DNA of 64,000 nucleotides, taken from assembly GCA_009917555.1 (NCBI GenBank), contig QZDX01000002.1:62001-126000 (forward strand), written 5' to 3'. Below are positions 1 to 8,763 of the stretch, one piece after another; position 1 is the first letter of the stretch, and every line of letters starts with the position of its first letter. Source of the DNA: a bacterium 1XD21-13 (GTDB taxonomy: Bacteria; Bacillota; Clostridia; Lachnospirales; Lachnospiraceae). Under the pieces are notes generated by a model. It was not told the origin of the DNA and ran no database searches. It saw only the letters and a program-made list of their open reading frames with translations. The position numbers were made by a program, and so were the translations under genes.

Positions 1-1113
1 CAAGGTAATGGTCCGAATTGCCGCCACACCGGATTCGGCTGTTGCAACCTCATAATCCTCTCCCAGAAGCTGCTTTATACTCTCCCGAATGGTCAGGGAA
101 TCATCCACCACAAGAATCTTTGACTTTTGATTTGCCGCCTCCTGCTCTTCCCGTCTCATTAAATATTCTTCCACCTCGGTTAAAGCATTGTCCTTCTCAA
201 TCGGCGTTCCCACCCCATTTTCAAGAAGATGAGGGGCAATAACACAGTAGGAAAAATATCCGGCGCCGGTATTGAACAAAAGGCTGGCCTGCAGCTTCTC
301 GTTCTCAATGATCTTTCGGAACTCCTCATAGGACAGAAGATTTTCCTCCTTGAGCTTATAGCCCTCCGCTGTGGGGAAATGCTCCAGAATACGGCTCACA
401 AACTGCTGAGCCGTGTACCGGGTCGCGTGTACCAGTTTGCTCTCCAGCTTGCCCGTCTGAATACCCAGAGCCTTTCCAACGGTATTAATGAGGAGCTGCT
501 CCTCAAATACCAGAATAATCTCCTGCTTCTGATCCTCCTGCCCTGCTCCGTAAACCATGCGGTAATAAACGCCTCTTCCAAACTTTTCTCCGTTGTAGGC
601 GTCGCTGATCATCTGGGACTCCAAATGGAACATGTCAAATACAAGCTGAACAATAACCTTCTTCATGGCCGCAAGCTCCTCGCCCGGCAGAAGGTTCTCC
701 CATTTACGAATCTTCTTTCCTGTGATGGCCATGTCCTCTGTCAAAGTGTGGCCGATCAGCCACCCGGCGCAAACTCCAAGAAAATGATCTATCGTATCCT
801 CAGTGTACCTGGACTGTTCCAGTTCCTGTTCCAGAGCCGGAAGCGTATTTTCTCGGAATCCTTTATGTATCCGTTTGTGCTGCTCCAGCCCCTCATACCC
901 GATGGATGCCATATATGCTTCTTCATCCGCAAAATGCTTCATCGCATGCCCTTTAAAAAACTTGATCCCCTCCTGACATGCCCACTGACCGTTTTTTTCC
1001 TCTTCCTTCATTCTGAAAAGCTTGTTGATAATCTTAAAAAGTCGCTGGTGTTCTTTATCGATAACGTCCACACCGATATTGAACTCCTCCTGCCATTCAA
1101 ACTGGGTGTCCAT
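1..1113 (-). CDS. Bacteriohemerythrin with C-terminal response-regulator receiver domain, 3' end outside window
   Basis: The minus-strand reading frame is open from an ATG at 1113, behind a GGAGGA site, to the window edge, giving 371 residues without a stop. Residues about 1-130 are a hemerythrin four-helix bundle: the di-iron ligands appear as DKEH, HxxxE (HFADEE), HKRIH and HTLTED. This fold binds oxygen through a di-iron centre in the cytoplasm. Residues about 135-300 look like a CheX/CheC-type chemotaxis phosphatase domain, which is a weaker call. From about residue 330 a receiver domain begins (KILVVDDS, the acidic pocket and beta-1). The phospho-acceptor Asp lies beyond the edge. The combination suggests an oxygen or redox sensor feeding phospho-signalling, possibly motility; that role is inferred. 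Confidence 0.85.
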   Translation of the reverse strand, partial: MDTQFEWQEEFNIGVDVIDKEHQRLFKIINKLFRMKEEEKNGQWACQEGIKFFKGHAMKHFADEEAYMASIGYEGLEQHKRIHKGFRENTLPALEQELEQSRYTEDTIDHFLGVCAGWLIGHTLTEDMAITGKKIRKWENLLPGEELAAMKKVIVQLVFDMFHLESQMISDAYNGEKFGRGVYYRMVYGAGQEDQKQEIILVFEEQLLINTVGKALGIQTGKLESKLVHATRYTAQQFVSRILEHFPTAEGYKLKEENLLSYEEFRKIIENEKLQASLLFNTGAGYFSYCVIAPHLLENGVGTPIEKDNALTEVEEYLMRREEQEAANQKSKILVVDDSLTIRESIKQLLGEDYEVATAESGVAAIRTITL

Positions 1114-1132
1114 GAAAAAAATCCTCCTTTTC

Positions 1133-1160
1133 CATATTTTCATATTTTCATATTTTCATA
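1133..1160 (-). repeat. Tandem 8-bp repeat in the leader of the hemerythrin gene
   Basis: The unit catatttt (plus strand) occurs three times in perfect tandem at 1133-1156 and is followed by a degenerate fourth unit. It lies about 10 nt upstream of the GGAGGA ribosome site of the hemerythrin gene, inside its transcribed leader. Short tandem repeats in this position can change length by slippage and alter translation. No such effect can be read from one sequence. Confidence 0.7.
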
Positions 1161-1210
1161 TATATTTTTAAACAAAAAATGCTCCCTTCCATGGGGTTGT
1201 CACTAAATTT

Positions 1211-1240
1211 ATTATACAACATCCTGTGTTTGTAATGCAA
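1211..1240 (-). promoter_or_regulatory. Sigma-A type promoter of the hemerythrin gene
   Basis: On the minus strand a perfect TATAAT (plus 1211-1216) lies 18 bp downstream of TTGCAT (plus 1235-1240). Transcription would start near 1204, giving a leader of about 90 nt that carries the 8-bp tandem repeat. Confidence 0.6.
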
Positions 1241-1271
1241 TCCTTATTATCAAAACTTTACCATGAGGATT

Positions 1272-1793
1272 TTATTTTAGTATAATATCCAGCAGCTCTT
1301 CATCCTCATCCCAAGAAGGATAGTACCTTGCGGATAAACGGCTCATTCCCTTCTTCACCTCAGCATAATATTCCAGCTTCATCTGTGCTTTTCCCGGAAG
1401 AACCGGATCAACTGTGCTGTAAAATACTTCGGGCGAGGCCTCTGCAGCGTTATAATTTTCAGGGGCTATTACCCGCCTTACATCCTCGTAGTGCTCCCCA
1501 TCTATGGAAATCAGATAGTCAAGCCCGCTGAAGAACACCCTGCTGCTCACATTTTCCACCTGGAATTCCAGCTTATAAAATTCATATCCTTCCTCTGCCT
1601 GCTTCTTATCCCCATTTAACTCTATCTGCTCTCCCAAAGCCTCACTGCCCAGGTATTCCACTTGGAGATAATAGCTCAGATGATAGACTGCATCCTCTCC
1701 AGCATCTTTTATGATGAGACAGGATCCCAGAAAATAAAAGGCCGAGATGCCCAGCAGAATCACGCCTATCACAATTTTAATTACCCTGCTCAT
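1272..1793 (-). CDS. Membrane-anchored hypothetical protein
   Basis: The protein has 173 residues from the ATG at 1793, which has a GGGAGG site 8 nt upstream; an in-frame ATG at 1811 lacks such a site. The N-terminus (about residues 5-25) is one hydrophobic helix starting after RVIKI, so it is anchored with most of the chain outside. The rest is a beta-rich extracellular domain with no recognised catalytic motif. It overlaps the end of the upstream zinc-ribbon protein by 17 bp, so the two are translated from one message and probably act together at the membrane. I do not recognise a family. Confidence 0.6.
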   Translation of the reverse strand: MSRVIKIVIGVILLGISAFYFLGSCLIIKDAGEDAVYHLSYYLQVEYLGSEALGEQIELNGDKKQAEEGYEFYKLEFQVENVSSRVFFSGLDYLISIDGEHYEDVRRVIAPENYNAAEASPEVFYSTVDPVLPGKAQMKLEYYAEVKKGMSRLSARYYPSWDEDEELLDIILK

Positions 1794-2661
1794 GGTCCTG
1801 TCCTCCCTCATAAGCCTCTTCCAGATGAAGCTCTATGGTATGAATGGCCTCGATAAAAATAAGGTCCTGGCCTGTCCGCTCCTCCAGGCAGAGCGTAAAA
1901 TCCTGCTGTTCCTCGCCTACCCAGAACAGAATACACCCTTCTGTCTCCTGTTCCATACACAGGGAGCTGGATTCAAACAGCGGGATATCATAGAATGTCC
2001 CTTCCTTCCCATTTCCCTCTGCCTCATAGGCGGACATCTGTTCATAATACAAGCCTTCACTTTTAATGTAGGCAGTTGACAGACGGTTTTTATCTGCCCA
2101 CTCCCCGTCACTCTCCCCTAAAAGCTTCACAGCCACTAGCTTCTTTCCTTCTGGAAGATAGGGATTCCTCTCCCGGCCCTGGTCCACAATCCACGCTTCT
2201 TCTATGGTCAACCTCATGCCTTGAATGGTAAAGGTCTCTCCCACGGCATGAGCCAGCTGGTCCGGCTCGGTCTCCTCCACCTCTCTTAAGAGCTGTTTCT
2301 CCTGACCTCTGCCATACAGAAACGCAAAGACGGTAAAGCCGAAGGTCACCGCAACAAAGATTACAATGGAAACTATGAGAAAAATCGTGCTTCCACGACT
2401 GCTTCTTTCTTTTACCTCTCTTACCTGCATATAAGGGCTTCCAGCATTTCCCTGATGACCGGATGGTGCTTCTTTGGATTGACTGGTCTCCCCATAGCCC
2501 GTATGGGTATGCACGGGATGTTGATACCCGTTATCATATTCCTCATGATACCGCTGGTGCTGCTCCTGTGCTGTCTCCTCTCTGTTGAAGCTTCCACACT
2601 TGGGACAGATTCCGTAATATTTTTCATAGTCAAATTTCTTTCCACAATTAAAGCATTTCAT
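1777..2661 (-). CDS. Zinc-ribbon membrane protein with DUF4352-like extracellular domain
   Basis: The protein has 294 residues. It begins with a zinc ribbon (CxxC at residues 3-6 and a second CxxC near 19-22), followed by a His/Gln-rich linker, one transmembrane helix at about 95-115, and an extracellular domain starting VGETFTIQGMRLT that resembles DUF4352/telokin-like folds. This layout (cytoplasmic ribbon, linker, helix, beta domain) is common in Firmicutes and has no known enzymatic role. The ATG at 2661 follows GGGAGAG. The gene is transcribed from its own promoter at 2760-2788 and translationally overlaps the next small membrane gene. Confidence 0.7.
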   Translation of the reverse strand: MKCFNCGKKFDYEKYYGICPKCGSFNREETAQEQHQRYHEEYDNGYQHPVHTHTGYGETSQSKEAPSGHQGNAGSPYMQVREVKERSSRGSTIFLIVSIVIFVAVTFGFTVFAFLYGRGQEKQLLREVEETEPDQLAHAVGETFTIQGMRLTIEEAWIVDQGRERNPYLPEGKKLVAVKLLGESDGEWADKNRLSTAYIKSEGLYYEQMSAYEAEGNGKEGTFYDIPLFESSSLCMEQETEGCILFWVGEEQQDFTLCLEERTGQDLIFIEAIHTIELHLEEAYEGGQDHEQGN

Positions 2662-2759
2662 GCAACTCTCCCTATCCTTGGCAGCTCTGTCACATTCCTA
2701 AGAAGTGCTGTCATAGCCTGATTTATGATAAGCATTTGCTTTCCAAAGTATTCTATTAA

Positions 2760-2788
2760 ATTATACTTCCTTCCTCCTTTTTGTTCAA
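2760..2788 (-). promoter_or_regulatory. Promoter of the zinc-ribbon gene pair
   Basis: TTGAAC (plus 2783-2788) and TATAAT (plus 2760-2765) on the minus strand are separated by 17 bp. The -35 box sits just past the metY terminator, so the two transcription units are clearly separated. Confidence 0.7.
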
Positions 2789-2792
2789 TATA

Positions 2793-2820
2793 AAAAAGGA
2801 CAGCCGCAGCCATCCTTTTT
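2793..2820 (-). terminator. Rho-independent terminator of cysK-metY
   Basis: A 12-bp stem (2793-2804 with 2809-2820, two G-U pairs) has a 4-nt loop and a U-rich tail on the minus strand. It lies 60 nt after the metY stop codon. Confidence 0.8.
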
Positions 2821-2880
2821 GTAATTGTCAGCAATTTACGCTGTAAAGAAAGTGGTTTTTAGGTCTCTAGGTCTCCTTTT

Positions 2881-4185
2881 TTATTTCACCGCCTCAAAAG
2901 CCGCCTCCAGTGCCGCAATCAGATCCTCTGCCTTTTCGATACCGATGGACAGCCGGATGGTGTTTGGCTTGATGCCCTGCTCTGAAAGCTCCTCCTGGGA
3001 GCACTGGCTGTGGGTGGTGGTAGCCGGGTGAATCACCAGGGATTTCACATCTGCCACATTGGCCAGCAGGGAGAAGATCGCCAGATTGTCAATAAAGGTC
3101 TGGGCTGTCCTGGCATCTCCCTTGATCTCAAAGGTAAAAATGGAGCCGCCGCCATTGGGCAGATACTTTTTGTACAGATCGTGAGTGGGCTCCCCAGGCA
3201 GGGAGGGATGATGCACAGCCTCCACCTGGGGATGATTGCTCAGATATTCCACAATCCGCAGGGCATTGTTCACATGGCGCTCCACCCGCAGGGAAAGGGT
3301 CTCTAAGCCCTGGAGGAAGAGGAATGCATGGAACGGAGAAAGGGTTGCTCCCGTGTCACGCAGGATCACTGCTCGGATATAGGTGACAAAGGCTGCCGGG
3401 CCTGCCACATCCGCAAAGGATACGCCGTGGTAGCTTGGATTCGCCTCGGAAATCCAGGGGTATCTCCCGGATGCTTTCCAGTCAAAGCTTCCGCCGTCTA
3501 TGATCACGCCGCCGATGGCTGTTCCGTGGCCACCGATAAATTTTGTGGCAGAATGTACTACAATGTCCGCTCCGTATTCTATGGGACGGATAAGGTATGG
3601 AGTAGCAAAGGTGGAATCTACCACCAGGGGCAGATGATGCTTGTGTGCAATCTCCGCCAGCTTTTCCAAATCTGCCAGGTTGGAATTGGGGTTGCCCAGG
3701 GTCTCCACAAAAATCGCCTTGGTATTTTCCTGGATGGCCGCCTCAAAGGAGCCCTCTATGTAAGGATCTACAAAGGTAGTGGTTACCTGATTATTCAGTG
3801 GGAACGTATGGGCCAGGTAATTGTAGGTGCCGCCGTAGATGGTCTTGGATGCTACAATGTGCTCTCCCGCCTTGGCAAGAGCCTGGAATGTATAAGCCAG
3901 GGCTGCCGCTCCCGACGCTACGGCCAGGGCTGCTGTGCCGCCCTCCAGGGATGCGATTCTCTGCTCAAACACATCCTCTGTGGGGTTGGTGAGCCTGCCG
4001 TAGATGTTGCCGGCGTCGCGAAGACCGAAGCGGTCCGCTGCGTGTTGAGAGTTGTGGAACACATAGGAGGTGGATGCGTAGATGGGAACGGCCCTTGCGT
4101 CTGTTGCCGGGTCGGGCTGTTCCTGTCCGATGTGTAATTGTCTTGTCTCGAAGCTCCAGTTTTTTGAATCTCTGATATCTGCCAT
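2881..4185 (-). CDS. metY: O-acetylhomoserine sulfhydrylase (aminocarboxypropyltransferase)
   Basis: This 434-residue PLP enzyme is of the Cys/Met metabolism family. It would make homocysteine from O-acetylhomoserine and sulfide in the cytoplasm. Visible signatures are the N-terminal [19 protein letters not shown] segment, the substrate-binding region around [12 protein letters not shown], and the PLP lysine in [10 protein letters not shown] near residue 210. The length is typical of MetY and longer than cystathionine synthases. The ATG at 4185 follows CGGAGG. It lies 15 bp after cysK in one operon, so both enzymes share sulfide as substrate and share the promoter at 5218-5246. Confidence 0.93.
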   Translation of the reverse strand: MADIRDSKNWSFETRQLHIGQEQPDPATDARAVPIYASTSYVFHNSQHAADRFGLRDAGNIYGRLTNPTEDVFEQRIASLEGGTAALAVASGAAALAYTFQALAKAGEHIVASKTIYGGTYNYLAHTFPLNNQVTTTFVDPYIEGSFEAAIQENTKAIFVETLGNPNSNLADLEKLAEIAHKHHLPLVVDSTFATPYLIRPIEYGADIVVHSATKFIGGHGTAIGGVIIDGGSFDWKASGRYPWISEANPSYHGVSFADVAGPAAFVTYIRAVILRDTGATLSPFHAFLFLQGLETLSLRVERHVNNALRIVEYLSNHPQVEAVHHPSLPGEPTHDLYKKYLPNGGGSIFTFEIKGDARTAQTFIDNLAIFSLLANVADVKSLVIHPATTTHSQCSQEELSEQGIKPNTIRLSIGIEKAEDLIAALEAAFEAVK

Positions 4186-4200
4186 TTTTGAATCCTCCGT

Positions 4201-5133
4201 TTATTCCGTAAATAGTGGTGTAGAGTAATACCGGTCACCGGAATCGGGAAGCAGGGCAACAATCACCTTGCCTTTGTTTTCCAGGCGCTTTGCAAGCTCT
4301 ATGGCTCCGTGTAAAGCGGCTCCTGAGGAAATACCTACCAGGATTCCCTCCTTTTTTGCCAATAGCTTTGCTGCGGCAAAGGCGTCCTCGCTGTCTGCCT
4401 TGAAGATTTCATCGTAGATGGAGGTGTTTAATACCTCCGGGATGAAGCCTGCTCCGATTCCCTGAATTTTGTGGGGGCCTGCTTTTCCCTCGGATAATAC
4501 GGGGGAATCAGCCGGCTCCAGGGCTACTACTTTAATGTCAGAGTTTTGTCCTTTTAAGTACTCACCAACTCCGGTGAGGGTGCCGCCTGTTCCCACGCCT
4601 GCAATAAAGATGTCTACCCTGCCCTCCGTATCCTGCCAGATCTCCGGGCCGGTGGTGGTTCTGTGGGCGGCGGCGTTGGCCGGATTCACAAACTGGCCGG
4701 GGATGAAGCTGCCTGGGATTTCATGGGCCAGTTCCTCTGCCTTTTGAATGGCTCCTGTCATGCCCTTGGCTCCCTCCGTCAGCACCAGCTCTGCGCCGTA
4801 GGCTTTCAGGATGTTCCGGCGCTCTACGCTCATAGTTTCCGGCATGGTGAGGATCATCCGGTAGCCCTTTACGGCTGCAATGGATGCAAGGCCGATGCCG
4901 GTGTTGCCGGAGGTGGGCTCGATGATGACGGAGCCTTCCTTTAGAAGCCCTTTCTTCTCAGCATCCTCAATCATGGATTTTGCAGCCCGATCCTTGACGC
5001 TTCCGGCTGGGTTTAAATATTCCAGCTTTACGAGGATGGTGGCTTGCAGATCCAGCTCCTTTTCGATATTGGTCACCTCTACCAGAGGGGTGTTTCCGAT
5101 CAGCTCTAATGCTCCCTTATAATACTTTCCCAT
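4201..5133 (-). CDS. cysK: Cysteine synthase A (O-acetylserine sulfhydrylase)
   Basis: This 310-residue fold-type II PLP enzyme makes cysteine from O-acetylserine and sulfide. The PLP lysine is in [11 protein letters not shown] near residue 44, the substrate loop is [11 protein letters not shown] near 70, and the phosphate loop is [10 protein letters not shown] near 177. The length matches CysK. The ATG at 5133 has AGGAGG upstream. It is the first gene of the cysK-metY operon, divergent from an Rrf2 regulator 187 bp away, which is the usual arrangement for CymR-type control of sulfur genes. Confidence 0.95.
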   Translation of the reverse strand: MGKYYKGALELIGNTPLVEVTNIEKELDLQATILVKLEYLNPAGSVKDRAAKSMIEDAEKKGLLKEGSVIIEPTSGNTGIGLASIAAVKGYRMILTMPETMSVERRNILKAYGAELVLTEGAKGMTGAIQKAEELAHEIPGSFIPGQFVNPANAAAHRTTTGPEIWQDTEGRVDIFIAGVGTGGTLTGVGEYLKGQNSDIKVVALEPADSPVLSEGKAGPHKIQGIGAGFIPEVLNTSIYDEIFKADSEDAFAAAKLLAKKEGILVGISSGAALHGAIELAKRLENKGKVIVALLPDSGDRYYSTPLFTE

Positions 5134-5217
5134 ATTTATTGCTCCTCCTATTCTCTGACACTATGCAGGGGTCTGCTGTTTCCAGTCTTGTAATTTCCTT
5201 GTTTTGCCATTGAAGAG

Positions 5218-5246
5218 AGAATACCACCTTTTACATACTAAGTCAA
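5218..5246 (-). promoter_or_regulatory. cysK-metY promoter
   Basis: TTGACT (plus 5241-5246) and TATTCT (plus 5218-5223) on the minus strand have a 17-bp spacer. The -35 region is next to the promoter of the divergent Rrf2 gene, so one bound repressor could cover both. Confidence 0.75.
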
Positions 5247-5264
5247 TAGGAATATAGGTTTTTA

Positions 5265-5293
5265 TTGAAATTTTTTTCTCCGTAGGTTATAAT
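5265..5293 (+). promoter_or_regulatory. Promoter of the Rrf2 regulator
   Basis: TTGAAA at 5265-5270 and a perfect TATAAT at 5288-5293 are spaced 17 bp apart. Only 18 bp separate its -35 box from that of cysK on the other strand. Confidence 0.8.
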
Positions 5294-5320
5294 AGACAAA
5301 AGACAAAAAGGGGAGGCACT

Positions 5321-5728
5321 ATGATTTCAACGAAAGCCCGTTATGCACTGAGAGTTATGATCGACCTGGCACAGCAGGAGGATGGCGGCTATATTCCGCT
5401 TAAGGATATCTCTGCCCGGCAGGAGATTTCTGAAAAGTATCTGGAGATCATTTTGCGGCTTCTTGTGAAAGGAAAGCTTGTGAGAGGGCTTCGGGGAAAG
5501 GGTGGCGGCTACCTGCTTACCCGCAGACCCTCGGAATATTCCATTGGCGAGATCATCGAGCTCACGGAGGGTCCCATTGCCTGTGTAGCCTGCCGCCTGC
5601 CCGATGCAGAGCGCTGTCCCCGAAAGGAAAGCTGTATTACGCTCCCCCTCTGGGAGAAGTACGATGCTTTGGTGCATGATTTCTTTTTTCAGATTTCATT
5701 GGAGGATCTGATAAATGGAAATATTTAA
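5321..5728 (+). CDS. Rrf2-family transcriptional regulator, CymR/IscR-like
   Basis: The protein has 135 residues with an N-terminal winged helix (MISTKARYALRVMIDLA and the wing GLRGKGGGYLL) typical of Rrf2 proteins. A cluster of four cysteines lies at residues 88, 91, 99 and 105, in the region where IscR-type members carry their Fe-S ligands. The spacing is not that of IscR, so metal binding is possible but unproven. The ATG at 5321 follows GGGGAGG. Divergence from cysK-metY suggests it senses cysteine or sulfide status and represses that operon, as CymR does in Bacillus and Staphylococcus. Confidence 0.85.
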   Translation: MISTKARYALRVMIDLAQQEDGGYIPLKDISARQEISEKYLEIILRLLVKGKLVRGLRGKGGGYLLTRRPSEYSIGEIIELTEGPIACVACRLPDAERCPRKESCITLPLWEKYDALVHDFFFQISLEDLINGNI

Positions 5729-5759
5729 AGAGAATTGTTGGTTATAATATTTTTTGATA

Positions 5760-6071
5760 GACGGACGCCGCCCAACCGAGAATATGCATTCCGCCCTGCT
5801 CCGCCCAGAGGGCTAACACGCCTGGCAGAATGCATATTCTCGGTTGGGCGGCTGACATTGTAAATATTATAGGTTTTCTCCTAAGCGCATATGACAGTAC
5901 TTGTGTGCTGTCTGCTTGATAATTAGGCTAATCACGCAGAGTATTTTTCTGAAAATGCTGCCTCACAAGCCACAGCCAGCCACCGGATAAACAATACACT
6001 ACTCGCCAGGCGTGTTAGCCCTCTGGGCGGAGCAGGGCGAGTAGTGTATTGTTTATCCGGTGGCGTCCGTC
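5760..6071. repeat. Composite inverted element R3: two giant hairpins sharing one 35-nt centre
   Basis: This 360-bp gap between the Rrf2 gene and the M56 gene holds no protein gene. Hairpin A has perfect 25-bp arms (5767-5791 and 5828-5852) and hairpin B has perfect 29-bp arms (5979-6007 and 6036-6064). Their stems are unrelated. The centre of A (5792-5826) is the exact reverse complement of 6005-6039 in B, 35 nt long. The whole element is bounded by a 10-bp inverted repeat, GACGGACGCC at 5760-5769 and its complement at 6062-6071. A spacer of about 126 bp with no obvious gene separates the hairpins. It may also stop transcription from both sides. It looks like a palindromic mobile or structural element; the function is unknown. 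Confidence 0.9.
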
Positions 6072-6089
6072 CCCCAAAGCTTCCCCCCA

Positions 6090-8363
6090 CTACTCCACAT
6101 GAATCGTTACAATTTCATATCCCCCTTCCTCTGCAGGACGAAACTGCAAAACATATTCCCCTGTCCCAATCCATGCTCCATCCATATTTACAAAAATCTT
6201 ATTAAAATCCGACCGGAGGATCGCCTCTTTCATGGCCGAAGTAAAGAGCTCTTCATAGAGAGATTGAAAAAACTCTCTGTCCGTTATACGAAAAACTGCC
6301 ATATCTGAATTGCCGGAAGAAAGATCGTGAGCGGCCAGTTCTTTAAGAGCCTTATCCCCGGTAAATGCAAGATCCTCTGTCATCCTTTCATACAGCCCGT
6401 CTACATCATCACGCTCCAGACAATGACGAACCTCCTCCGCAAAGCTTCGGTACTCCCCCTCCTTTGGGTCCCACATCTCGTTGGAATATTCCTCTGCTAC
6501 TCTCTCGGCAAAACTCTTTCTCTCATTTTCCTCCGGTTCGTCAATTTCAGAATACAATATCCTCCGATAACAACCCTCCCCCTCATAAAGAAGCGACATG
6601 CGATTGCCCTTGATCTGACAGGTCGTATAGGCAAATGTAATATAATCCTCCATTACCTGGGCACGATTGATATGCAGCATTCCGTTTTCACGCAGAAGAT
6701 ACTCGTAGATACAGCCGGGATTTGCCTCCTCAATGGCCCAAAGAATCTCCTGTCCATTCTCATACCCTTTCACATCCTCCCGTGTAATTGCCTCTGCCTC
6801 ATACTGTCCCCAATAACCGCCGTCCTCATCCTTTTCATAATAAAAGGGATAGGGCTTTTGGGTATGCCCGGTGAACAGCTCCATTTCCATATCGTAATCC
6901 ATGTCATAGTCGGAAGCAATGCACATCAGCATCCCATCCTCCACATATTTCTCTTCCGGGCTGGAAAGGGCATAGAGTATATAATTTCCGTTCCATACTC
7001 CATACACATCGGTCAGCAGAGGATTTCCGTCCACATAGCTCATTAAAAGGTAAATATCCCCATCCTGCTCAAAATATTCCTGCTCCCTCCTCATGAAAAT
7101 GTCTTCCCGAAGCTGCTGGGGTCTCCCCTCACCGGATACAAACCAGAGCTCTCCCTGGATGTAATCCTCCTCTGGACTTCCCATTTCCACGTAAGCCTCG
7201 GATTTTCCATCCCCATCATAATCCCTTGCAAAGCAGCGTGCCTCCGCTTCCTCCCCATAGCCTCCGGCAGACCTGACAACTTCAATAAAATCCTCCTCCT
7301 TGAGCTCTTGATTTCTGGGATTCATCAGAAGACCCAAGGCTAAAATGAACAGGACTGCCACAAAAGACACGGCCGCCCAAAAGGATACCCGCCGATACTT
7401 CAGCATATGACGAATCCGGTTCTTCACGCCATTTTCTCCAAAGGACGGCAGGGAACAGATGCCTCTTCCCGGACGATGTGCAGCTCCCTCTCTGCCTGCC
7501 GCCGCTAACAGGGCCTTGGAATAAGCCTCCTTTCTCTCCTCTCCCAGCTCCTCCAATACCCGTTCATCACAGGAAATCTCCATGTCCTGGTTCATCAGGC
7601 GGAACGCCAGCCATACAAAGGGGTTAAACCAGTGGATACAGGAAATCACAAGAGCCAGGGGCTTTACCAGATAATCCCTCCGCCTTACATGCACACGCTC
7701 ATGGCAGAGCATGATTTCACCTGCTTCCCTCTCAAGGTCCCCTGAAATATAAATGGCCGGATGAAAAAGTCCTGCCACAAAGGATAAATGCTCCCCAGGG
7801 ATTTCATACACACCGGGCTCAACCTCCACAGCTCCGGGAAGCTGTCGCTTTAGCCGGACATAGGAAAAAGCATGATACAAAAGAAAACCAGCCGCTCCAA
7901 GAGCCCACAAAAAGGGAAGCCAGGCCCACAGCTCCCAAAGGAAGCTCTTAAAATCCCATGGCGGGTTGGAGGATTGTTTTTTGACAGATTCCTCCTGATA
8001 GGAAATTTCGCTGTAGTCTCCTGCCGGAAAGAATACCGCTTCTCCTTTCTCTTCCCCCTGTATGTGGGAAGCGCTCCCCTGCCCCTGATGCCGGGAAGCA
8101 TCCTCCATTCCAAAGGCGCTCCCCTGCGATAATGCCCGCTCCACACCTATCTCGGCTTTGATTCGCACATCCGATGCCGGAAGCAGGCTGAAGGGCCCCT
8201 CCGGAAATACCGGACAGGCAAAGCGCAGGAATACAAGCAGCCACAGAAAGTATGTATATTTCTTAGGGCATTTGGAGAGAAGCAGACGGGCCAAAAGTAC
8301 TATAAAAAGTACATAGGACCCTGCAAGGCTCATATATAAAACAGAATGAAACAGTATTGTCAT
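6090..8363 (-). CDS. M56-family (BlaR1/MecR1-like) membrane zinc peptidase with large C-terminal domain
   Basis: The protein has 757 residues. The N-terminus has hydrophobic helices (residues 1-55), a linker, a further helix near 145-165 and the zinc protease motif HERVH near residue 218 followed by the conserved SCDERVL glutamate region. This is the antirepressor protease type that cleaves BlaI/MecI. After another helix near residue 335 comes an extracellular region of about 400 residues with no SxxK/penicillin-binding domain; instead it has DxDGDGKSEAYVE-type repeats seen in secreted sensor domains. It overlaps the blaI stop by 4 bp (ATGA), so the two are translationally coupled. The signal sensed is therefore unlikely to be a classical beta-lactam acylation. 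Confidence 0.85.
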   Translation of the reverse strand: MTILFHSVLYMSLAGSYVLFIVLLARLLLSKCPKKYTYFLWLLVFLRFACPVFPEGPFSLLPASDVRIKAEIGVERALSQGSAFGMEDASRHQGQGSASHIQGEEKGEAVFFPAGDYSEISYQEESVKKQSSNPPWDFKSFLWELWAWLPFLWALGAAGFLLYHAFSYVRLKRQLPGAVEVEPGVYEIPGEHLSFVAGLFHPAIYISGDLEREAGEIMLCHERVHVRRRDYLVKPLALVISCIHWFNPFVWLAFRLMNQDMEISCDERVLEELGEERKEAYSKALLAAAGREGAAHRPGRGICSLPSFGENGVKNRIRHMLKYRRVSFWAAVSFVAVLFILALGLLMNPRNQELKEEDFIEVVRSAGGYGEEAEARCFARDYDGDGKSEAYVEMGSPEEDYIQGELWFVSGEGRPQQLREDIFMRREQEYFEQDGDIYLLMSYVDGNPLLTDVYGVWNGNYILYALSSPEEKYVEDGMLMCIASDYDMDYDMEMELFTGHTQKPYPFYYEKDEDGGYWGQYEAEAITREDVKGYENGQEILWAIEEANPGCIYEYLLRENGMLHINRAQVMEDYITFAYTTCQIKGNRMSLLYEGEGCYRRILYSEIDEPEENERKSFAERVAEEYSNEMWDPKEGEYRSFAEEVRHCLERDDVDGLYERMTEDLAFTGDKALKELAAHDLSSGNSDMAVFRITDREFFQSLYEELFTSAMKEAILRSDFNKIFVNMDGAWIGTGEYVLQFRPAEEGGYEIVTIHVE

Positions 8364-8722
8364 AGCTTTCCCTCCTTGTAGTCCTCAATCATCTGCTCGA
8401 TTTCCTCCACCTGCTCCGGTGTCAGCCGTTTTCGCTCCATAAAGGCAGCGATCATTTTGGGAAGTGAACCACGAAATACCTTTTCCACAAATGCCTCCCC
8501 CTGTCCCTGAAGATATTCCTCCCTGGTTATGAGGGAGGTTACGATAGCCTTTTCATTTTTTAGAATCCCCTGCCCGCAGAGCTTCTTGATAAAGGTGTAG
8601 GTGGTTGATTTTTTCCATCCAAAGGCATCCCCGCAGAGCTTTACCAGCTCCCCGGAACCTACGGGCTCATGCTCCCATACAAAATCCGCAAATTTTTCTT
8701 CTGTTTCTGTCATCTGATACAT
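8360..8722 (-). CDS. BlaI/MecI/CopY-family transcriptional repressor
   Basis: The protein has 120 residues: a winged-helix N-terminus (TETEEKFADFVWE, and WKKSTTYTFIKKLCGQG as recognition region) and a C-terminal dimerisation and cleavage region. Family members repress their own operon as dimers until the paired M56 protease cuts them. The ATG at 8722 follows GGGAGGAGG. It is the first gene of a two-gene operon and lies downstream of an 18-bp inverted repeat overlapping its promoter, the probable operator. Confidence 0.9.
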   Translation of the reverse strand: MYQMTETEEKFADFVWEHEPVGSGELVKLCGDAFGWKKSTTYTFIKKLCGQGILKNEKAIVTSLITREEYLQGQGEAFVEKVFRGSLPKMIAAFMERKRLTPEQVEEIEQMIEDYKEGKL

Positions 8723-8763
8723 TTCTTTTCCTCCTCCCGGTATTCTTTTGTATACACAAACAT

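Noticed and set aside
229-1206. Plus-strand frame of 325 codons at the left edge
   Set aside because: It is the shadow of the minus-strand hemerythrin-receiver gene, which carries all iron ligands.
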